A stretch of DNA of 64,000 nucleotides from an uncultured Bacteroidia bacterium (GCA_902785065.1 CACZXH010000006.1:70939-134938), one strand, 5' to 3'. Positions 42,658 to 52,555 are shown, numbered from the stretch's first letter. Numbers and translations: made by a program. The notes: generated by a model from the letters alone, not told the origin.

Positions 42658-43986
42658 CTACAGCTCCAGCGCGGAACCCCGGTAGAAGTCCAGGAGGCGG
42701 CTCTGGAAGAGGTACTCGCAGGCGGCCTGGGCCTTGTCGGAGCGGGCTTTGGCGAGGCGGGTACGGGCCTCGTTGTATTCCGTGACGGTGGCCTTGCCGT
42801 TCTCGTACTTGGCCTGGGCCAGGATGAAGGCGTCCTCGGAGGCCGTGGCGGCCTCGGAGGCGGAGCGGTACTTGGCTTCCGCCGCGAGGGCGTTCGCATG
42901 GGCCTGCTGGATTTCCTTGTACAGGCTCTGTTTCGCCTTGTCCAGGGTGATTTGCTGGAGCGTCCGGTTCAGCCGGGCCGTCCGGACGTTGTTCCGCGCG
43001 GAGAAGCGGTCGAAAATGGGCACGCTCAGCGAGAGCCCCACGTACGGGCTGAAATTGTGCGAAAGCTGCTGCCAGAAGCCGTCCTGCGGATAGAGGCTCC
43101 GGGTGTTGGTGTAGTAGCTGGTGCCCATGCCGCCGCTCAGGGAGAGGGTGGGGGAGAAGCCGGCCTTGGCGATCTTGATGGACAGGTCGCTGCCGTTGAG
43201 CCGGATCTGCTCAGCCTTCACGCCCGGGCGCTGCTCCACGGCATCGGCATAAATGTCCTCGGGTCGGGCCAGCAGGTGGTCGCCCACGGCGATCTCAGGC
43301 TTGACGATGGAAAACCCGTCCGCATTCGGAAAGTCCAGCAGCTGCGACAGGTCCAGCAGGGCGTTCCGAAGGTTGTTCTCCGCCTGCACGAGGGTGAAGT
43401 CGCTCTGCGCGAGGGTGGCTTTCTGCTGGGAGAGTTCGGCCTGGGAGGCCTTTCCGTTCTCCACCATCGCCTGCAGCCGTTCCACCTGGGCCTGGTCCAG
43501 TTTCAACTGGTCCTTGGCGACGTCCACGATGTCATAGTCGTAAAGCACCTGTACATAGGCCTTGGCCACGGAGACGCGGATGTCGTCGCGGGCCCGCTCG
43601 AGGTCGGCCAGGGCGGCGTCCAGGTTCAGTTGGGAAAGCTTGACATTGTTCGGCCGGGCCATGCCGTCGAACAGGTTCATGCCTGCGCCGATGGAGAAGC
43701 TCGTGTTCGTCGTGGTCGCGCCGGTGGTGTAGGTGTTGTCCTCGGTCAGACCGCGGCCGAAGTTCACGTTCTCGTTCGCGGAACCACTGACATTCGGGAA
43801 GTAGGCATTCTTGGACGTGTTCAGCTGGATTTCCCGCTGGGCCACGTTCAGCTCGCTCTGCTTCACGTTCAGGTTGTGCTCCAGGGCCCAGTCCAGGCAT
43901 TCCTGGAGGATCCAGGGGTGGGACAGGTCCTGCGCCCCGGCGAGGGCAGGGGAGAGCAGCGCGAGGGCAAGGAGGATTCTTTTCAT
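42658..43986 (-). CDS. TolC-family outer-membrane efflux protein
   Basis: This 442-residue protein has a signal peptide (ALLSPALAGAQ) and two outer-membrane-efflux repeats of long coiled-coil helices. Typical TolC segments are LDWALEHNLNVKQSELNVAQ, SIGAGMNLFDGMARPNN and LSLSVPIFDRFSARNNVRTA (partly shown). It forms the outer-membrane channel of the tripartite pump encoded upstream and starts 4 bp after the adaptor gene stop. It is convergent with the U32 gene. Confidence 0.94.
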   Translation of the reverse strand: MKRILLALALLSPALAGAQDLSHPWILQECLDWALEHNLNVKQSELNVAQREIQLNTSKNAYFPNVSGSANENVNFGRGLTEDNTYTTGATTTNTSFSIGAGMNLFDGMARPNNVKLSQLNLDAALADLERARDDIRVSVAKAYVQVLYDYDIVDVAKDQLKLDQAQVERLQAMVENGKASQAELSQQKATLAQSDFTLVQAENNLRNALLDLSQLLDFPNADGFSIVKPEIAVGDHLLARPEDIYADAVEQRPGVKAEQIRLNGSDLSIKIAKAGFSPTLSLSGGMGTSYYTNTRSLYPQDGFWQQLSHNFSPYVGLSLSVPIFDRFSARNNVRTARLNRTLQQITLDKAKQSLYKEIQQAHANALAAEAKYRSASEAATASEDAFILAQAKYENGKATVTEYNEARTRLAKARSDKAQAACEYLFQSRLLDFYRGSALEL

Positions 43987-43990
43987 GATG

Positions 43991-45088
43991 CTACTTCTTC
44001 TTTTCGTCGAGGATCTGGATGCCGCGGACCTTCTCGCCGAGGGAGAGGCCTTCCTTGATTTCGATGTTCACGCCGTCGGAGATGCCGGTCTTGACGTCGC
44101 GGCGCTCGTAACCGTTGGCGCCGAGGACGTAGACGAAAGTCTTCTCGCCCTCGAACTGGATGGCGCTTTCGGGCAGGGTCATCACGTTCTCTTCGCGCTG
44201 GAGCTCGATTTCGGCATTGGCGCTGTAGCCGGAGCGGATGGTGACGCCTTCCGGGACCTTGACGGTGGCCTTGATCTCGAAGAGGTTCGTGCCACCGGAT
44301 TCCGTGGCCTTCGGGGAGATGTACTCCAGGGCCGCGTCGATGGCCACGTCCTGCAGGGCGCCCACGGTGATGCGGACGGGCAGGCCGATATGGACCCGGC
44401 CCACCTCGGTCTCGTCGATATTGCCGTCGAAGATCAGGTCGTTCATGTCTGCGACCGTGGCGATGGTGGTACCGTCGTTGAAGGTGTTCGAGTTGATGAC
44501 CGTGTTACCCACTTTCACCGGGATGTCCAGGATGAGACCGGCCACGGAAGAGCGGACGAGGGTGGAGCTCCCGGACTTGTTGGACGACGACACGCCGTCG
44601 CGGATGATTTCCAGGGATTCCACGGAAGCGGCGTACTCTTCCTGGGCCTGCTTGAGGGCCTGGGCCACCTGCTCGAAGGCCTCGGCGCTCACGAGCTGCT
44701 GGTCGAACAGGTTTTTCTGGCGGTCGTAGTTGGTCTGGGCCTGCTTGAGGTTCACCTCGGACAGGCGGACGCGGCTCTGGGCGGCGCTCAACTGGCTCAT
44801 CTCGGGAATGACCTTGAGCTTCGCGATGACCTCGTTCTTCTCGACCGTCTGGCCGGCTTCCTTGTACAGCTCGGCCACGATGCCGCTGATCTGGGCTTTC
44901 ACGTTCACTTCGTCCCGGGGCTGGATCTTGCCCGTGACGACGGTGGATTTGGCGATGGTGCCCATCTCGGGCGCCAGTTCCTCGTACTGGATCTCCTTCG
45001 GGCGCGAACGCTGGAACAGGTACGCGAAGGTGCCGATGAACACGGCAGCCACGAGGAGGATGGTCAGGATTCTACCGAATTTTTTCAT
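43991..45088 (-). CDS. RND/HlyD-type periplasmic adaptor (MacA-like)
   Basis: This 365-residue protein has one N-terminal membrane anchor (ILTILLVAAVFIGTFAYLF), a lipoyl-like half (GKIQPRDEVNVKAQISGIVAELYKEAGQTV), a helical hairpin (near 100-180), and a beta-barrel and membrane-proximal domain with YVLGANGYERRDVKTG. It links the ABC permeases to the TolC channel. It is the fourth gene of the five-gene operon. Confidence 0.94.
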   Translation of the reverse strand: MKKFGRILTILLVAAVFIGTFAYLFQRSRPKEIQYEELAPEMGTIAKSTVVTGKIQPRDEVNVKAQISGIVAELYKEAGQTVEKNEVIAKLKVIPEMSQLSAAQSRVRLSEVNLKQAQTNYDRQKNLFDQQLVSAEAFEQVAQALKQAQEEYAASVESLEIIRDGVSSSNKSGSSTLVRSSVAGLILDIPVKVGNTVINSNTFNDGTTIATVADMNDLIFDGNIDETEVGRVHIGLPVRITVGALQDVAIDAALEYISPKATESGGTNLFEIKATVKVPEGVTIRSGYSANAEIELQREENVMTLPESAIQFEGEKTFVYVLGANGYERRDVKTGISDGVNIEIKEGLSLGEKVRGIQILDEKKK

Positions 45089-45099
45089 ATGTTGTAATT

Positions 45100-46356
45100 T
45101 TATTCATCACGCATGGCGTCCACGGGTTTGATCTGCATGGCGCGGAGAGCGGGCATCAGGCCCGCGAGGACGCCGAGGACGGTGAGGAGGAGGGCGGCGA
45201 GGACCGCGGTGCCGAAGGGCACCTGGAAGGCGGCCTTCAGGACGCCGTCCGTGGTCATTGCGAGCTCCACGCCGGAGAGGATGAGGACGCTGAACACGAT
45301 GCCGACCATGCCCGCCACGAGGGTGAGGACGATGCTCTCGGAAATGATCTGTCCGAGGATCTGGTTCGGGGTGGCGCCAATGGCGCGCCGGATTCCGATC
45401 TCGGTCGTGCGTTCCTTCACCGACACCATCATGATGTTGGACACGCCGATGACGCCGGCCAGGAGGGTGCCCAGGCCGATGAGCCAGATCAGGAAGTTGA
45501 TGCCCTTGAACAGGTTGTCCACGATGCCAAAGATGAGCTGGGTGTTCAGCAGGAACATCGCCTGCTCGTCCGTCGGCTCGATATAGTGTTGCCGAGCGAT
45601 GATCTCCCGCACACGCGGCGTAACATCGCTCATCGTAATCCCTTCCTTCGCCGTGAAGCAGAGGAGATGGACCGTATTGCCCAGGTTGTACGCCCTGCGA
45701 GCCTGGTTGATGGGGATGGTTACCGCGTCGGAGGCGCTGCCGTTGATGCTGATGCCGTTGCTGTCCCGCCAGTCCACGCCGATGACGGTGTAATAGCTGC
45801 CGTCGATGCTGATCCGTTCCCCGAGCGGGCTGCCGCCTTCGGGGAAGAGTTCCTCATAGACGCGCTTGCCGATGACGCACACTTTCCGCTCCTGCAGGTT
45901 GTCGGCGTCATTGATCCAGCGTCCGTATTTGATCTTGGGAGTTTCGATGTTGGCGTAATCGGCCCGGGCGCCTTTCACCACGGCGCGGGAGGAGGTGTTC
46001 TCGTCCCGGGTGACGGACTTGCCCCACAGGCTCACGGAAGGGGAGACGGTCTCCAGTTCCGGCACCATCGCCTTGAGCCGGTCCACGTCGGCATATTCCA
46101 GGTCCCAGGTACGGCCCTTCTTGAAGCCCTTGTAGGGCTTGGTGGTGGCGCTGGTGGCGACGATGCAGGTGTTCTGGGCGAAGCCCTCGAAATTCTGCAC
46201 CAGCAGGTCCTTCAGGCCCTGGCCGCCGCCGGTGAGGAGCATCAGCATGAACACGCCCCAGAACACGCCGAAACCGGTAAGGAGGCTCCGGCTGCGGTTG
46301 CGGAGAATGCTGTCCAGGATTTCCCGGAAGGTATCGGTATCGAACAGGGGCTTCAT
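45100..46356 (-). CDS. MacB-type ABC transporter permease (second of two)
   Basis: The 418-residue protein has an N-terminal membrane helix, a large periplasmic MacB_PCD domain, and a C-terminal FtsX domain with three helices (GLGTLLAGVIGVSNIMMVSVKERTTEIGIRRAIGAT, partly shown). It starts in a 4-bp overlap with the other permease gene. Two different permeases and a separate ATPase suggest a heterodimeric MacB-like transporter without fused ATPase. Confidence 0.94.
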   Translation of the reverse strand: MKPLFDTDTFREILDSILRNRSRSLLTGFGVFWGVFMLMLLTGGGQGLKDLLVQNFEGFAQNTCIVATSATTKPYKGFKKGRTWDLEYADVDRLKAMVPELETVSPSVSLWGKSVTRDENTSSRAVVKGARADYANIETPKIKYGRWINDADNLQERKVCVIGKRVYEELFPEGGSPLGERISIDGSYYTVIGVDWRDSNGISINGSASDAVTIPINQARRAYNLGNTVHLLCFTAKEGITMSDVTPRVREIIARQHYIEPTDEQAMFLLNTQLIFGIVDNLFKGINFLIWLIGLGTLLAGVIGVSNIMMVSVKERTTEIGIRRAIGATPNQILGQIISESIVLTLVAGMVGIVFSVLILSGVELAMTTDGVLKAAFQVPFGTAVLAALLLTVLGVLAGLMPALRAMQIKPVDAMRDE

Positions 46357-47620
46357 TCCGCACGCAGGGCTTCAATGGGTTTCACACGCGCGGCCTTCCA
46401 GGCGGGGACGGCCCCCGCGATGGTGCCGGCCACGATCAGCAGGATGGTCGCTTCCAGGGCCACGTCCAGGCCCACGGTCGGGTTCACCAGCATCCGGATA
46501 TCCCCGATTTCCATCCCGATGTCCACGGTCCGCTGTCCCACGGTCTTGTCCATGACCTGGCAGGCGATCATGCCGAGGAACATGCCGATATAGCCGAAGA
46601 TGGCCGTGATGGTCACGCTCTCGGCGATGATGAGCTTCAGGATCTCGGCCGGGGAGGCGCCGATGGCCTTCCGGATGCCGAACTCGTGGGTGCGCTCCTT
46701 CACGGCGATGAGCATGATGTTGGAGACGCCTACGATGCCGCTCACGAGCGTCAGGAGGCCCAGGATCCACAGGAAAGTGCGGATGATCCGCTGGGCGTCG
46801 TTCATCTCCATGTTGTCCGTGTAGCCGTTCTCGACCCAGACACCCCGCCGGTCGTCCGGCGCGACGTCATGCCGCAGGCGCAGGGCCCCGGCATATTCCT
46901 TCTCGAAAGCTTCGTATTCCTCCTTGGTTTCCGGGCCGTCCACCGTGAAGGTGATGCTTTCGATCTTGTCGCTCGTGTCGTAGATTCCCTTGTAGGTGGT
47001 GAAAGGGATGGGACAGGTGCGGTACATGTTGGACTCGTCGGTATGGTAGATGCCGACGACCCGGAAAGAGACCGTTCCGGCGCCCACCCATTTGCCCACG
47101 AGGGCTTTCGGATCTTTCGGCGAGAGTTCCTTGGCCTGCGCGAGGCTCAGGACGACGACTTTGCGGCGTTCCTTCAGGTCGTCCGGGTTCAGGAACCGTC
47201 CGGCGTACATCTTGATCTTGTTCTGCTCCTGGTATTCGGGCAGGACGCCGGAAATCTGGCCGGCAACCGTGTACCCGTCCAGGGTGAAAGTGACGCCCGT
47301 GGATCCGGTCTGGCGGGTGACGTTCCCGACGGTGGGGGACCACCGGGGCCCTTCCGTCCAGGTGACGTCCGTCTCGTCCAGCTGGACCATGCGTCCCTCC
47401 TGGTAGCCGGCATACGGCTTGGAGGTGCGCCAGCCTTCCACATAGATGGTCTGGGTGATGTAATCCGCCATGTTGCCCATGAACGAATTCATCAGGCCGT
47501 TCCCCGCGCCCAGCAGGCAGATCAGCAGGAAAATGCCCCAACTCACCGCGAAGCCCGTGAGGGCCGTGCGGAGCTTGTTGTTCCTCAGATTACTCGCTAT
47601 TTCGTGGAAAAGTTCCCGCA

Positions 47621-47621
<1 letters not shown>
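46353..47621 (-). CDS. MacB-type ABC transporter permease (first of two)
   Basis: This 422-residue paralogue of the next permease has the same layout: an N-terminal helix, a periplasmic domain and an FtsX domain with VSGIVGVSNIMLIAVKERTHEFGIRKAIGAS (partly shown). It overlaps the ATPase stop by one base. The exported compound is unknown; MacAB-type pumps handle macrolides, peptides, lipids or siderophores. Confidence 0.94.
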
Positions 47622-48334
<713 letters not shown>

Positions 48335-48363
48335 TTGTTGTGTATTAGTATGCTATGACACTG

Positions 48364-48371
48364 CAAAGATA
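48364..48371 (-). promoter_or_regulatory. -7 box TATCTTTG for the efflux operon
   Basis: A perfect match 29 bp upstream of the ATPase start, giving a leader of about 25 nt. Confidence 0.7.
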
Positions 48372-48387
48372 AGCGGAAAAATGAAAC

Positions 48388-48417
48388 CGGCCAAATCTTT
48401 TTGCAAAAATTTGGCCG
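48388..48417 (-). terminator. Terminator-like hairpin after the acyl-CoA synthetase gene
   Basis: Arms CGGCCAAAT (48388-48396) and ATTTGGCCG (48409-48417) with further A/T pairing inside; the minus strand continues GTTTCATTTTT. It separates the acyl-CoA synthetase gene from the efflux promoter 16 bp beyond. Confidence 0.5.
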
Positions 48418-48448
48418 ATTCAATATAAAAATGTTGTCTGTCAGTATT

Positions 48449-50371
48449 TTATTTCAGCGCCTCGAGGTTGCGCGGATTCTTGATATCCTTGCCTTCGGCT
48501 GTATAGAGGTAGTCCAGCAGGGAAGCGTAGTGTTCCTCCACCTTGCCGCGGACGATCTTCATCGTGGAGTTCATCATCTTGTTGGCAATGGTGAATTCTT
48601 CGTCGCAGATGCCGACGGCGGTCGGGAGCCAGCGCTCGGGGAACATCCCCTCGTGCTTGCCGCCCTTCTTGTAGGAGTCCACTTCCTGTTGGATGATGTC
48701 CAGCATCGCCTTGCGGCCTTCCTCGGAGGCGGCGTCTAGGCCCTTGGCCTCCACGGCCTCCTTCAGCGCGGCCTTGTCCGGCACGATGAGGGCGACGCAG
48801 TACGGCTTCTGGTTGTTGTGCAGGACGCACGCATTGACGAACTTGGAAACCTCCGTCAGGTTGTCCTCGAAGCCTTCCGGGGAGTACTTCTCACCGTCGG
48901 AGGAAATGAGGAGGCTCTTGAAGCGGCCCACGACATACAGGAATTCCGGATCCTCCGGGCAGATGTAGCCCATGTCGCCGGTGTGGAGCCAGCCGTCGAT
49001 GATGGTGTCGGCCGTGGCCTTGGGATTCTTCCAATAGCCCGCCATCACGTTCTCACCGCGGATGACGATCTCGCCGCGGGTGCCGTGCGGGACTTCCTTG
49101 CCTTCGGCGTCCAGAATGACGATGTCCATTGGCTTCACCAGCCGGCCGGAGGAGCCGAAGCGGGCGTGGCCCGCGGAGTTCGCGCAGATGATCGGGGTGG
49201 CCTCGGTGAGGCCGTAGCCCTGGAACATGGGCATGCCCACGGCGCAGAAGAAGCGCTGGAGTTCGATGTCCAGCAGGGCGCCGCCGCCCACGAAGAACTG
49301 CATCCGGCCGCCGAAGCTCTCGCGCACCTGCTTGAAGAGGATCTTGTCGAACAGGGCCACGAGGGGCTTGCGCCAGAAGGTGCCGCCCGTGCCGCGGTTG
49401 TAGTATTCCTTGTTGTACTTGATGGCGTTCTGGAGGGCGAAGTTGAAGAGTTTCTCTACCTTCGGTCCTTTCTTCTTGATGCCGGACTCGATGTTCTTCT
49501 TGAAGTTGCGGGCCAGGGCCGGGACGGACAGCATCACGTGCGGGCGCGTCTCGGCAATGGCAGCAGGGACGTTGCGCAGGGTGGCAAGCGCGTTCTTGCC
49601 GATAGGCACGAAGGCGATGGAGCCGGCGTATCCCATCATCGTGTACATGCCCGCCACATGCGCGAAGCAGTGGTCCAGCGGGAGGATGATGAGCATCGTG
49701 GAGTCCGGGCCGATGGAAATGACCGAGTTGCCCTGGGCCACGTTGGCCGTGTAGTTGCGGTGTGTCAGGAGGATGCCCTTCGGATCCGCCGTCGTGCCGG
49801 AGGTGTAGGAAATGTTCGCGTAGTCGTCCGGACCGATGGACTTGAAGCGGGCCTCGAACTCGTCGCGGTGGGCCTTCAGGAACTCGTCGCCCATTTTCTG
49901 GATCTCGGACATCCGGATTTCCCTGGGCTCCAGCTTGTCGTAGTCGAAGGCGGTGTCGTCGAAGACGATGACCTTCTCCACGTCGGGGCATTCAGGCAGG
50001 ATGGCGCGGATGCGGGGCAGATGGTTCCCCGAGACGAAGATGTACTTGGATTCGGAATGGTTGATGCGGAAGACGAGGTCCTTGCCTTCCCCCAGATTCA
50101 CGGAAAGGGGGACGTCGACGGCGCCGGCGTACAGGGCGCCGATTTCCGCCAGGATCCACATCGCGCGGCTCTCGGACAGGAGGGCGATCTTGTCGCCTTT
50201 CTTCACGCCCAGGGAAAGCAGGCCGGCGCCGATGCGGTAGGCCTCGTTGCGGGTCTGTTCCTGGGTGATTTCCGTCCACTTGCCGTTGACTTTCTCGCGG
50301 AGGTATACATGGTCGGCAAACTGCCGGGTGTTTTTTTCGACAAAGTCGATGATGGTAGGTCTTTCTGTCAT
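48449..50371 (-). CDS. Long-chain fatty-acid-CoA ligase (AMP-forming)
   Basis: The ATG at 50371 (640 aa) is preferred over a GTG two codons upstream. Adenylate-forming motifs are YTSGTTADPKG, the aromatic GYGLTEATP, GWLHTGDMG and RFKSLLISSDGEKYSPE. A long insert between the first two motifs (about 255-390) is typical of long-chain acyl-CoA synthetases. It activates fatty acids for lipid synthesis or exchange. It follows the first deoxynucleoside kinase by 34 bp, but a terminator sits between. Confidence 0.94.
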   Translation of the reverse strand: MTERPTIIDFVEKNTRQFADHVYLREKVNGKWTEITQEQTRNEAYRIGAGLLSLGVKKGDKIALLSESRAMWILAEIGALYAGAVDVPLSVNLGEGKDLVFRINHSESKYIFVSGNHLPRIRAILPECPDVEKVIVFDDTAFDYDKLEPREIRMSEIQKMGDEFLKAHRDEFEARFKSIGPDDYANISYTSGTTADPKGILLTHRNYTANVAQGNSVISIGPDSTMLIILPLDHCFAHVAGMYTMMGYAGSIAFVPIGKNALATLRNVPAAIAETRPHVMLSVPALARNFKKNIESGIKKKGPKVEKLFNFALQNAIKYNKEYYNRGTGGTFWRKPLVALFDKILFKQVRESFGGRMQFFVGGGALLDIELQRFFCAVGMPMFQGYGLTEATPIICANSAGHARFGSSGRLVKPMDIVILDAEGKEVPHGTRGEIVIRGENVMAGYWKNPKATADTIIDGWLHTGDMGYICPEDPEFLYVVGRFKSLLISSDGEKYSPEGFEDNLTEVSKFVNACVLHNNQKPYCVALIVPDKAALKEAVEAKGLDAASEEGRKAMLDIIQQEVDSYKKGGKHEGMFPERWLPTAVGICDEEFTIANKMMNSTMKIVRGKVEEHYASLLDYLYTAEGKDIKNPRNLEALK

Positions 50372-50392
50372 ATACACGTCGTTTATTAAAGG

Positions 50393-50418
50393 AAAAACCC
50401 CGCCGTTATTCGGCAGGG
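50393..50418 (-). terminator. Terminator whose loop contains the kinase stop codon
   Basis: Arms CCCTGCCG and CGGCGGGG (minus strand, one mismatch-type pairing) with an AATAA loop that carries the TAA stop of the kinase gene, followed by five T. It should reduce read-through into the acyl-CoA synthetase gene. Confidence 0.6.
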
Positions 50419-51026
50419 AAAAGGCCGAAGAGCTCGGCGTCGATCTTGTCCGTAATGTACTGGAAGTCCTCGGGCTTGTTCTCGAACTTGATCTTGTCCA
50501 CGTCGACCACCAGGAGGCGGGCCTTGTAGTCCTTGATCCAGTCCTCGTAGCGCTGGTTCAGGCCGGTGATGTAGTCGATGCGGATGGAGCGCTCGTACTC
50601 GCGGCCGCGCTTCTGGATCTGCGCGATGAGGTTCGGGATGGAGCTGCGGAGGTAGATCAGCAGGTCCGGCGGGTTCACCAGGGACATCATCAGGTCGAAG
50701 AGGTCGGAGTAGTTCTCGAAGTCGCGGGTAGACATCAGGCCCATCGCATGGAGGTTCGGGGCGAAGATGCGGGCGTCCTCGTAGATCGTGCGGTCCTGGA
50801 TGATGATATCCTTCTGCTTGGAGATCTCCACTACGTCCTGGAAACGCTTGTTCAGGAAGTAGATCTGGAGGTTGAAGGACCACCGCTCCATGTCTTCGTA
50901 GAAGTCGGCGAGGTAGGGGTTGAAGTCGACGGATTCGAACTTCGGGGTCCACCCGTAGTGGGCGGCGAGCATCTTGGTCAGCGTGGTCTTTCCGCTGCCG
51001 ATATTTCCGGCGATGGCGATATGCAT
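50406..51026 (-). CDS. Deoxynucleoside kinase (paralogue 1)
   Basis: This 206-residue kinase starts with the P-loop GNIGSGKTT (7-15), followed by FESVDFNPYLADFYED, the substrate-binding DRTIYEDARIFA (ERS/DRS-like motif) and the lid IQKRGREYERSI. Members phosphorylate deoxyadenosine, deoxyguanosine or deoxycytidine for salvage. It lies 85 bp downstream of a paralogue of almost the same length. Confidence 0.93.
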   Translation of the reverse strand: MHIAIAGNIGSGKTTLTKMLAAHYGWTPKFESVDFNPYLADFYEDMERWSFNLQIYFLNKRFQDVVEISKQKDIIIQDRTIYEDARIFAPNLHAMGLMSTRDFENYSDLFDLMMSLVNPPDLLIYLRSSIPNLIAQIQKRGREYERSIRIDYITGLNQRYEDWIKDYKARLLVVDVDKIKFENKPEDFQYITDKIDAELFGLFPAE

Positions 51027-51040
51027 GATGATAAGGTTTT

Positions 51041-51092
51041 AGATCCTTCGGCTTCGCTCAGGATGACAAGAAAGAAGCGTGCAGGATGACAG
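51041..51092 (-). repeat. Dispersed palindrome copy 3 (51041-51068) with a partial copy (51081-51092)
   Basis: Arms ATCCT and AGGAT surround GAGCGAAGC on the minus strand. The copy lies between the tandem kinase genes, downstream of a -7 box, so it would be transcribed in the leader of kinase 1. The arms differ from copies 1 and 2 at paired positions. Confidence 0.8.
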
Positions 51093-51094
51093 TA

Positions 51095-51102
51095 CAAAAG
51101 TA
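51095..51102 (-). promoter_or_regulatory. -7 box TACTTTTG for deoxynucleoside kinase 1
   Basis: A TAnnTTTG match 68 bp upstream of the ATG; the repeat copy 3 lies within the predicted leader. Confidence 0.5.
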
Positions 51103-51111
51103 GCAATTATT

Positions 51112-51723
51112 TCAGAACAAACCATACAGTTCCGCGTCGATACGGTCCGTGATGAGGGCGAAGTCCTCGGGACGGTTCAGGAAATCCAGGTTGTCCACAT
51201 CGATGGTGATGAGGCGCCCGGTGTAGCTGCCGATCCATTCCTCATAGCGCTCGTTCAGGCCGGCGAGGTACTCGATGGAGATGCCCTGCTCGTAGTCGCG
51301 GCCGCGCTTGGCGATCTGCGCGACGAGATGCTCGATGGAACTCTTCAGGTAGATCAGCAGGTCCGGCTGCTTCACCACTTCCATCATCACGTTGTAGGAG
51401 TCCATGAACGTGTTGTAGTCCCGTTCCGACAGGTTCCCCTGCGCGTAGTTGTTGGCCACGAAGATGTTCACGCCTTCCATGACCGTACGGTCCTGGATAA
51501 TGACGTCCTTGGACTTGCCGATCTCGATGACATCGTGCAGGCGCTTGTTCAGGAAGTACATTTCCAGGGCGAAGGACCAGCGCTTGATATCGGCGTAGTA
51601 GTCTGCCAGGTAGGGATTGTAGGTCACCGACTCGAACTTCGGCGTCCAGCCGTAGTGCCGGGCGAGGAGGGTGGTGAGCGTTGTCTTGCCGCTGCCGATA
51701 TTGCCTGCGATTCCGATATGCAT
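51112..51723 (-). CDS. Deoxynucleoside kinase (paralogue 2)
   Basis: This 203-residue protein has a P-loop GNIGSGKTT (7-15), DRTVMEGVNIFVANNY and a lid IAKRGRDYEQGI. It aligns with paralogue 1 over its whole length, but differs in the substrate-loop segment (VMEGVN against IYEDAR). The pair recalls the tandem dAK/dGK genes of Lactobacillus, whose products form a heterodimer with divided specificity; whether that applies here is inference. It has its own promoter. Confidence 0.93.
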   Translation of the reverse strand: MHIGIAGNIGSGKTTLTTLLARHYGWTPKFESVTYNPYLADYYADIKRWSFALEMYFLNKRLHDVIEIGKSKDVIIQDRTVMEGVNIFVANNYAQGNLSERDYNTFMDSYNVMMEVVKQPDLLIYLKSSIEHLVAQIAKRGRDYEQGISIEYLAGLNERYEEWIGSYTGRLITIDVDNLDFLNRPEDFALITDRIDAELYGLF

Positions 51724-51744
51724 GGGAGAGAGGGGTTATCTTTA

Positions 51745-51752
51745 CAAAGTTA
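51745..51752 (-). promoter_or_regulatory. -7 box TAACTTTG for deoxynucleoside kinase 2
   Basis: A perfect match 21 bp upstream of the ATG, in a 71-bp divergent region shared with the metallo-hydrolase gene. Confidence 0.65.
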
Positions 51753-51765
51753 GGGAAATATTCCG

Positions 51766-51773
51766 TATTTTTG
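51766..51773 (+). promoter_or_regulatory. -7 box TATTTTTG for the metallo-beta-lactamase-fold gene
   Basis: A TAnnTTTG match 21 bp upstream of the ATG at 51795. Confidence 0.6.
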
Positions 51774-51794
51774 CAAGGTAAACCGAATGACGCC

Positions 51795-52496
51795 ATGCTT
51801 CAGATCAAGATTTTTCCGGTGAACCCGCTGGGGGCCAACTGCTACGTATGCTGGGAGGACGCAGGCCATGCCTGTATCGTCGTGGATCCCGGTTTCTACC
51901 GGGCCGACGAGGAGGACATGGTGTTTAACTTCCTCACCGAGAACGGTCTCCAGCCGGATGCCGTCTTCCTGACGCACGCGCACTTCGACCATGCCTGGAG
52001 CGCGGCCTCCGTGGCCCGGCGCTGCAACTGTCCGGTCTGGATGTCGGCGGCGGACGATCCCATCCTGCGGGACCATTCCGCGATGCTGGACCGGCTTAAA
52101 CTGGAAAAGACCGTCGAACTGTTCGAATACAAGGATGCGACGGACGGAACGGTCATCCACGCTGGCGGCGTAGACTGGAGAGTCATCGCGACTCCGGGAC
52201 ACACGCCGGGGTGCGTGTGCTACCTGTGCGAGGCGTGGGGCGTCCTCCTGTCGGGCGACACGCTGTTTGCCGGCAGCATCGGCCGGACGGACCTGGACGG
52301 CGGCGATTACGACGCGCTGATGAAGTCGCTGCGGGACAAGCTCCTGGTCCTCCCGGGCGACACGGACGTCCTTCCCGGCCATGGGCACCCGACATCCATC
52401 GCCCGCGAAGCCGCTTCCAATCCCTTCCTGCTTCCTTTCAACGAACCCAATACCGACTGGTCGGACCAGGACGGCCTTGCCATCGACGGAATCTAG
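51795..52496 (+). CDS. Metallo-beta-lactamase-fold hydrolase (glyoxalase II-like)
   Basis: The frame is open farther upstream, but the ATG at 51795 follows a promoter box and gives the family N-terminus (233 aa). The metal site motif is THAHFDH (His61, His63, Asp65, His66), followed by TPGHTPG, SGDTLF and LPGHGHPT. It resembles small hydroxyacylglutathione-hydrolase-like proteins that act on thioesters; the bacterial substrate is unknown, since Bacteroidales often lack glutathione. Confidence 0.93.
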   Translation: MLQIKIFPVNPLGANCYVCWEDAGHACIVVDPGFYRADEEDMVFNFLTENGLQPDAVFLTHAHFDHAWSAASVARRCNCPVWMSAADDPILRDHSAMLDRLKLEKTVELFEYKDATDGTVIHAGGVDWRVIATPGHTPGCVCYLCEAWGVLLSGDTLFAGSIGRTDLDGGDYDALMKSLRDKLLVLPGDTDVLPGHGHPTSIAREAASNPFLLPFNEPNTDWSDQDGLAIDGI

Positions 52497-52540
52497 GCCA
52501 TTCGGCGGGTTTCTTTCTTGTTTTTGCCGATAGTTTTGCG

Positions 52541-52548
52541 TAATTTTG
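52541..52548 (+). promoter_or_regulatory. -7 box TAATTTTG for recJ
   Basis: A TAnnTTTG match ending 7 bp before the recJ ATG. A second match, TAGTTTTG, lies at 52531-52538. The nearer box would give a leaderless or nearly leaderless mRNA. Confidence 0.55.
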
Positions 52549-52555
52549 TACGACT

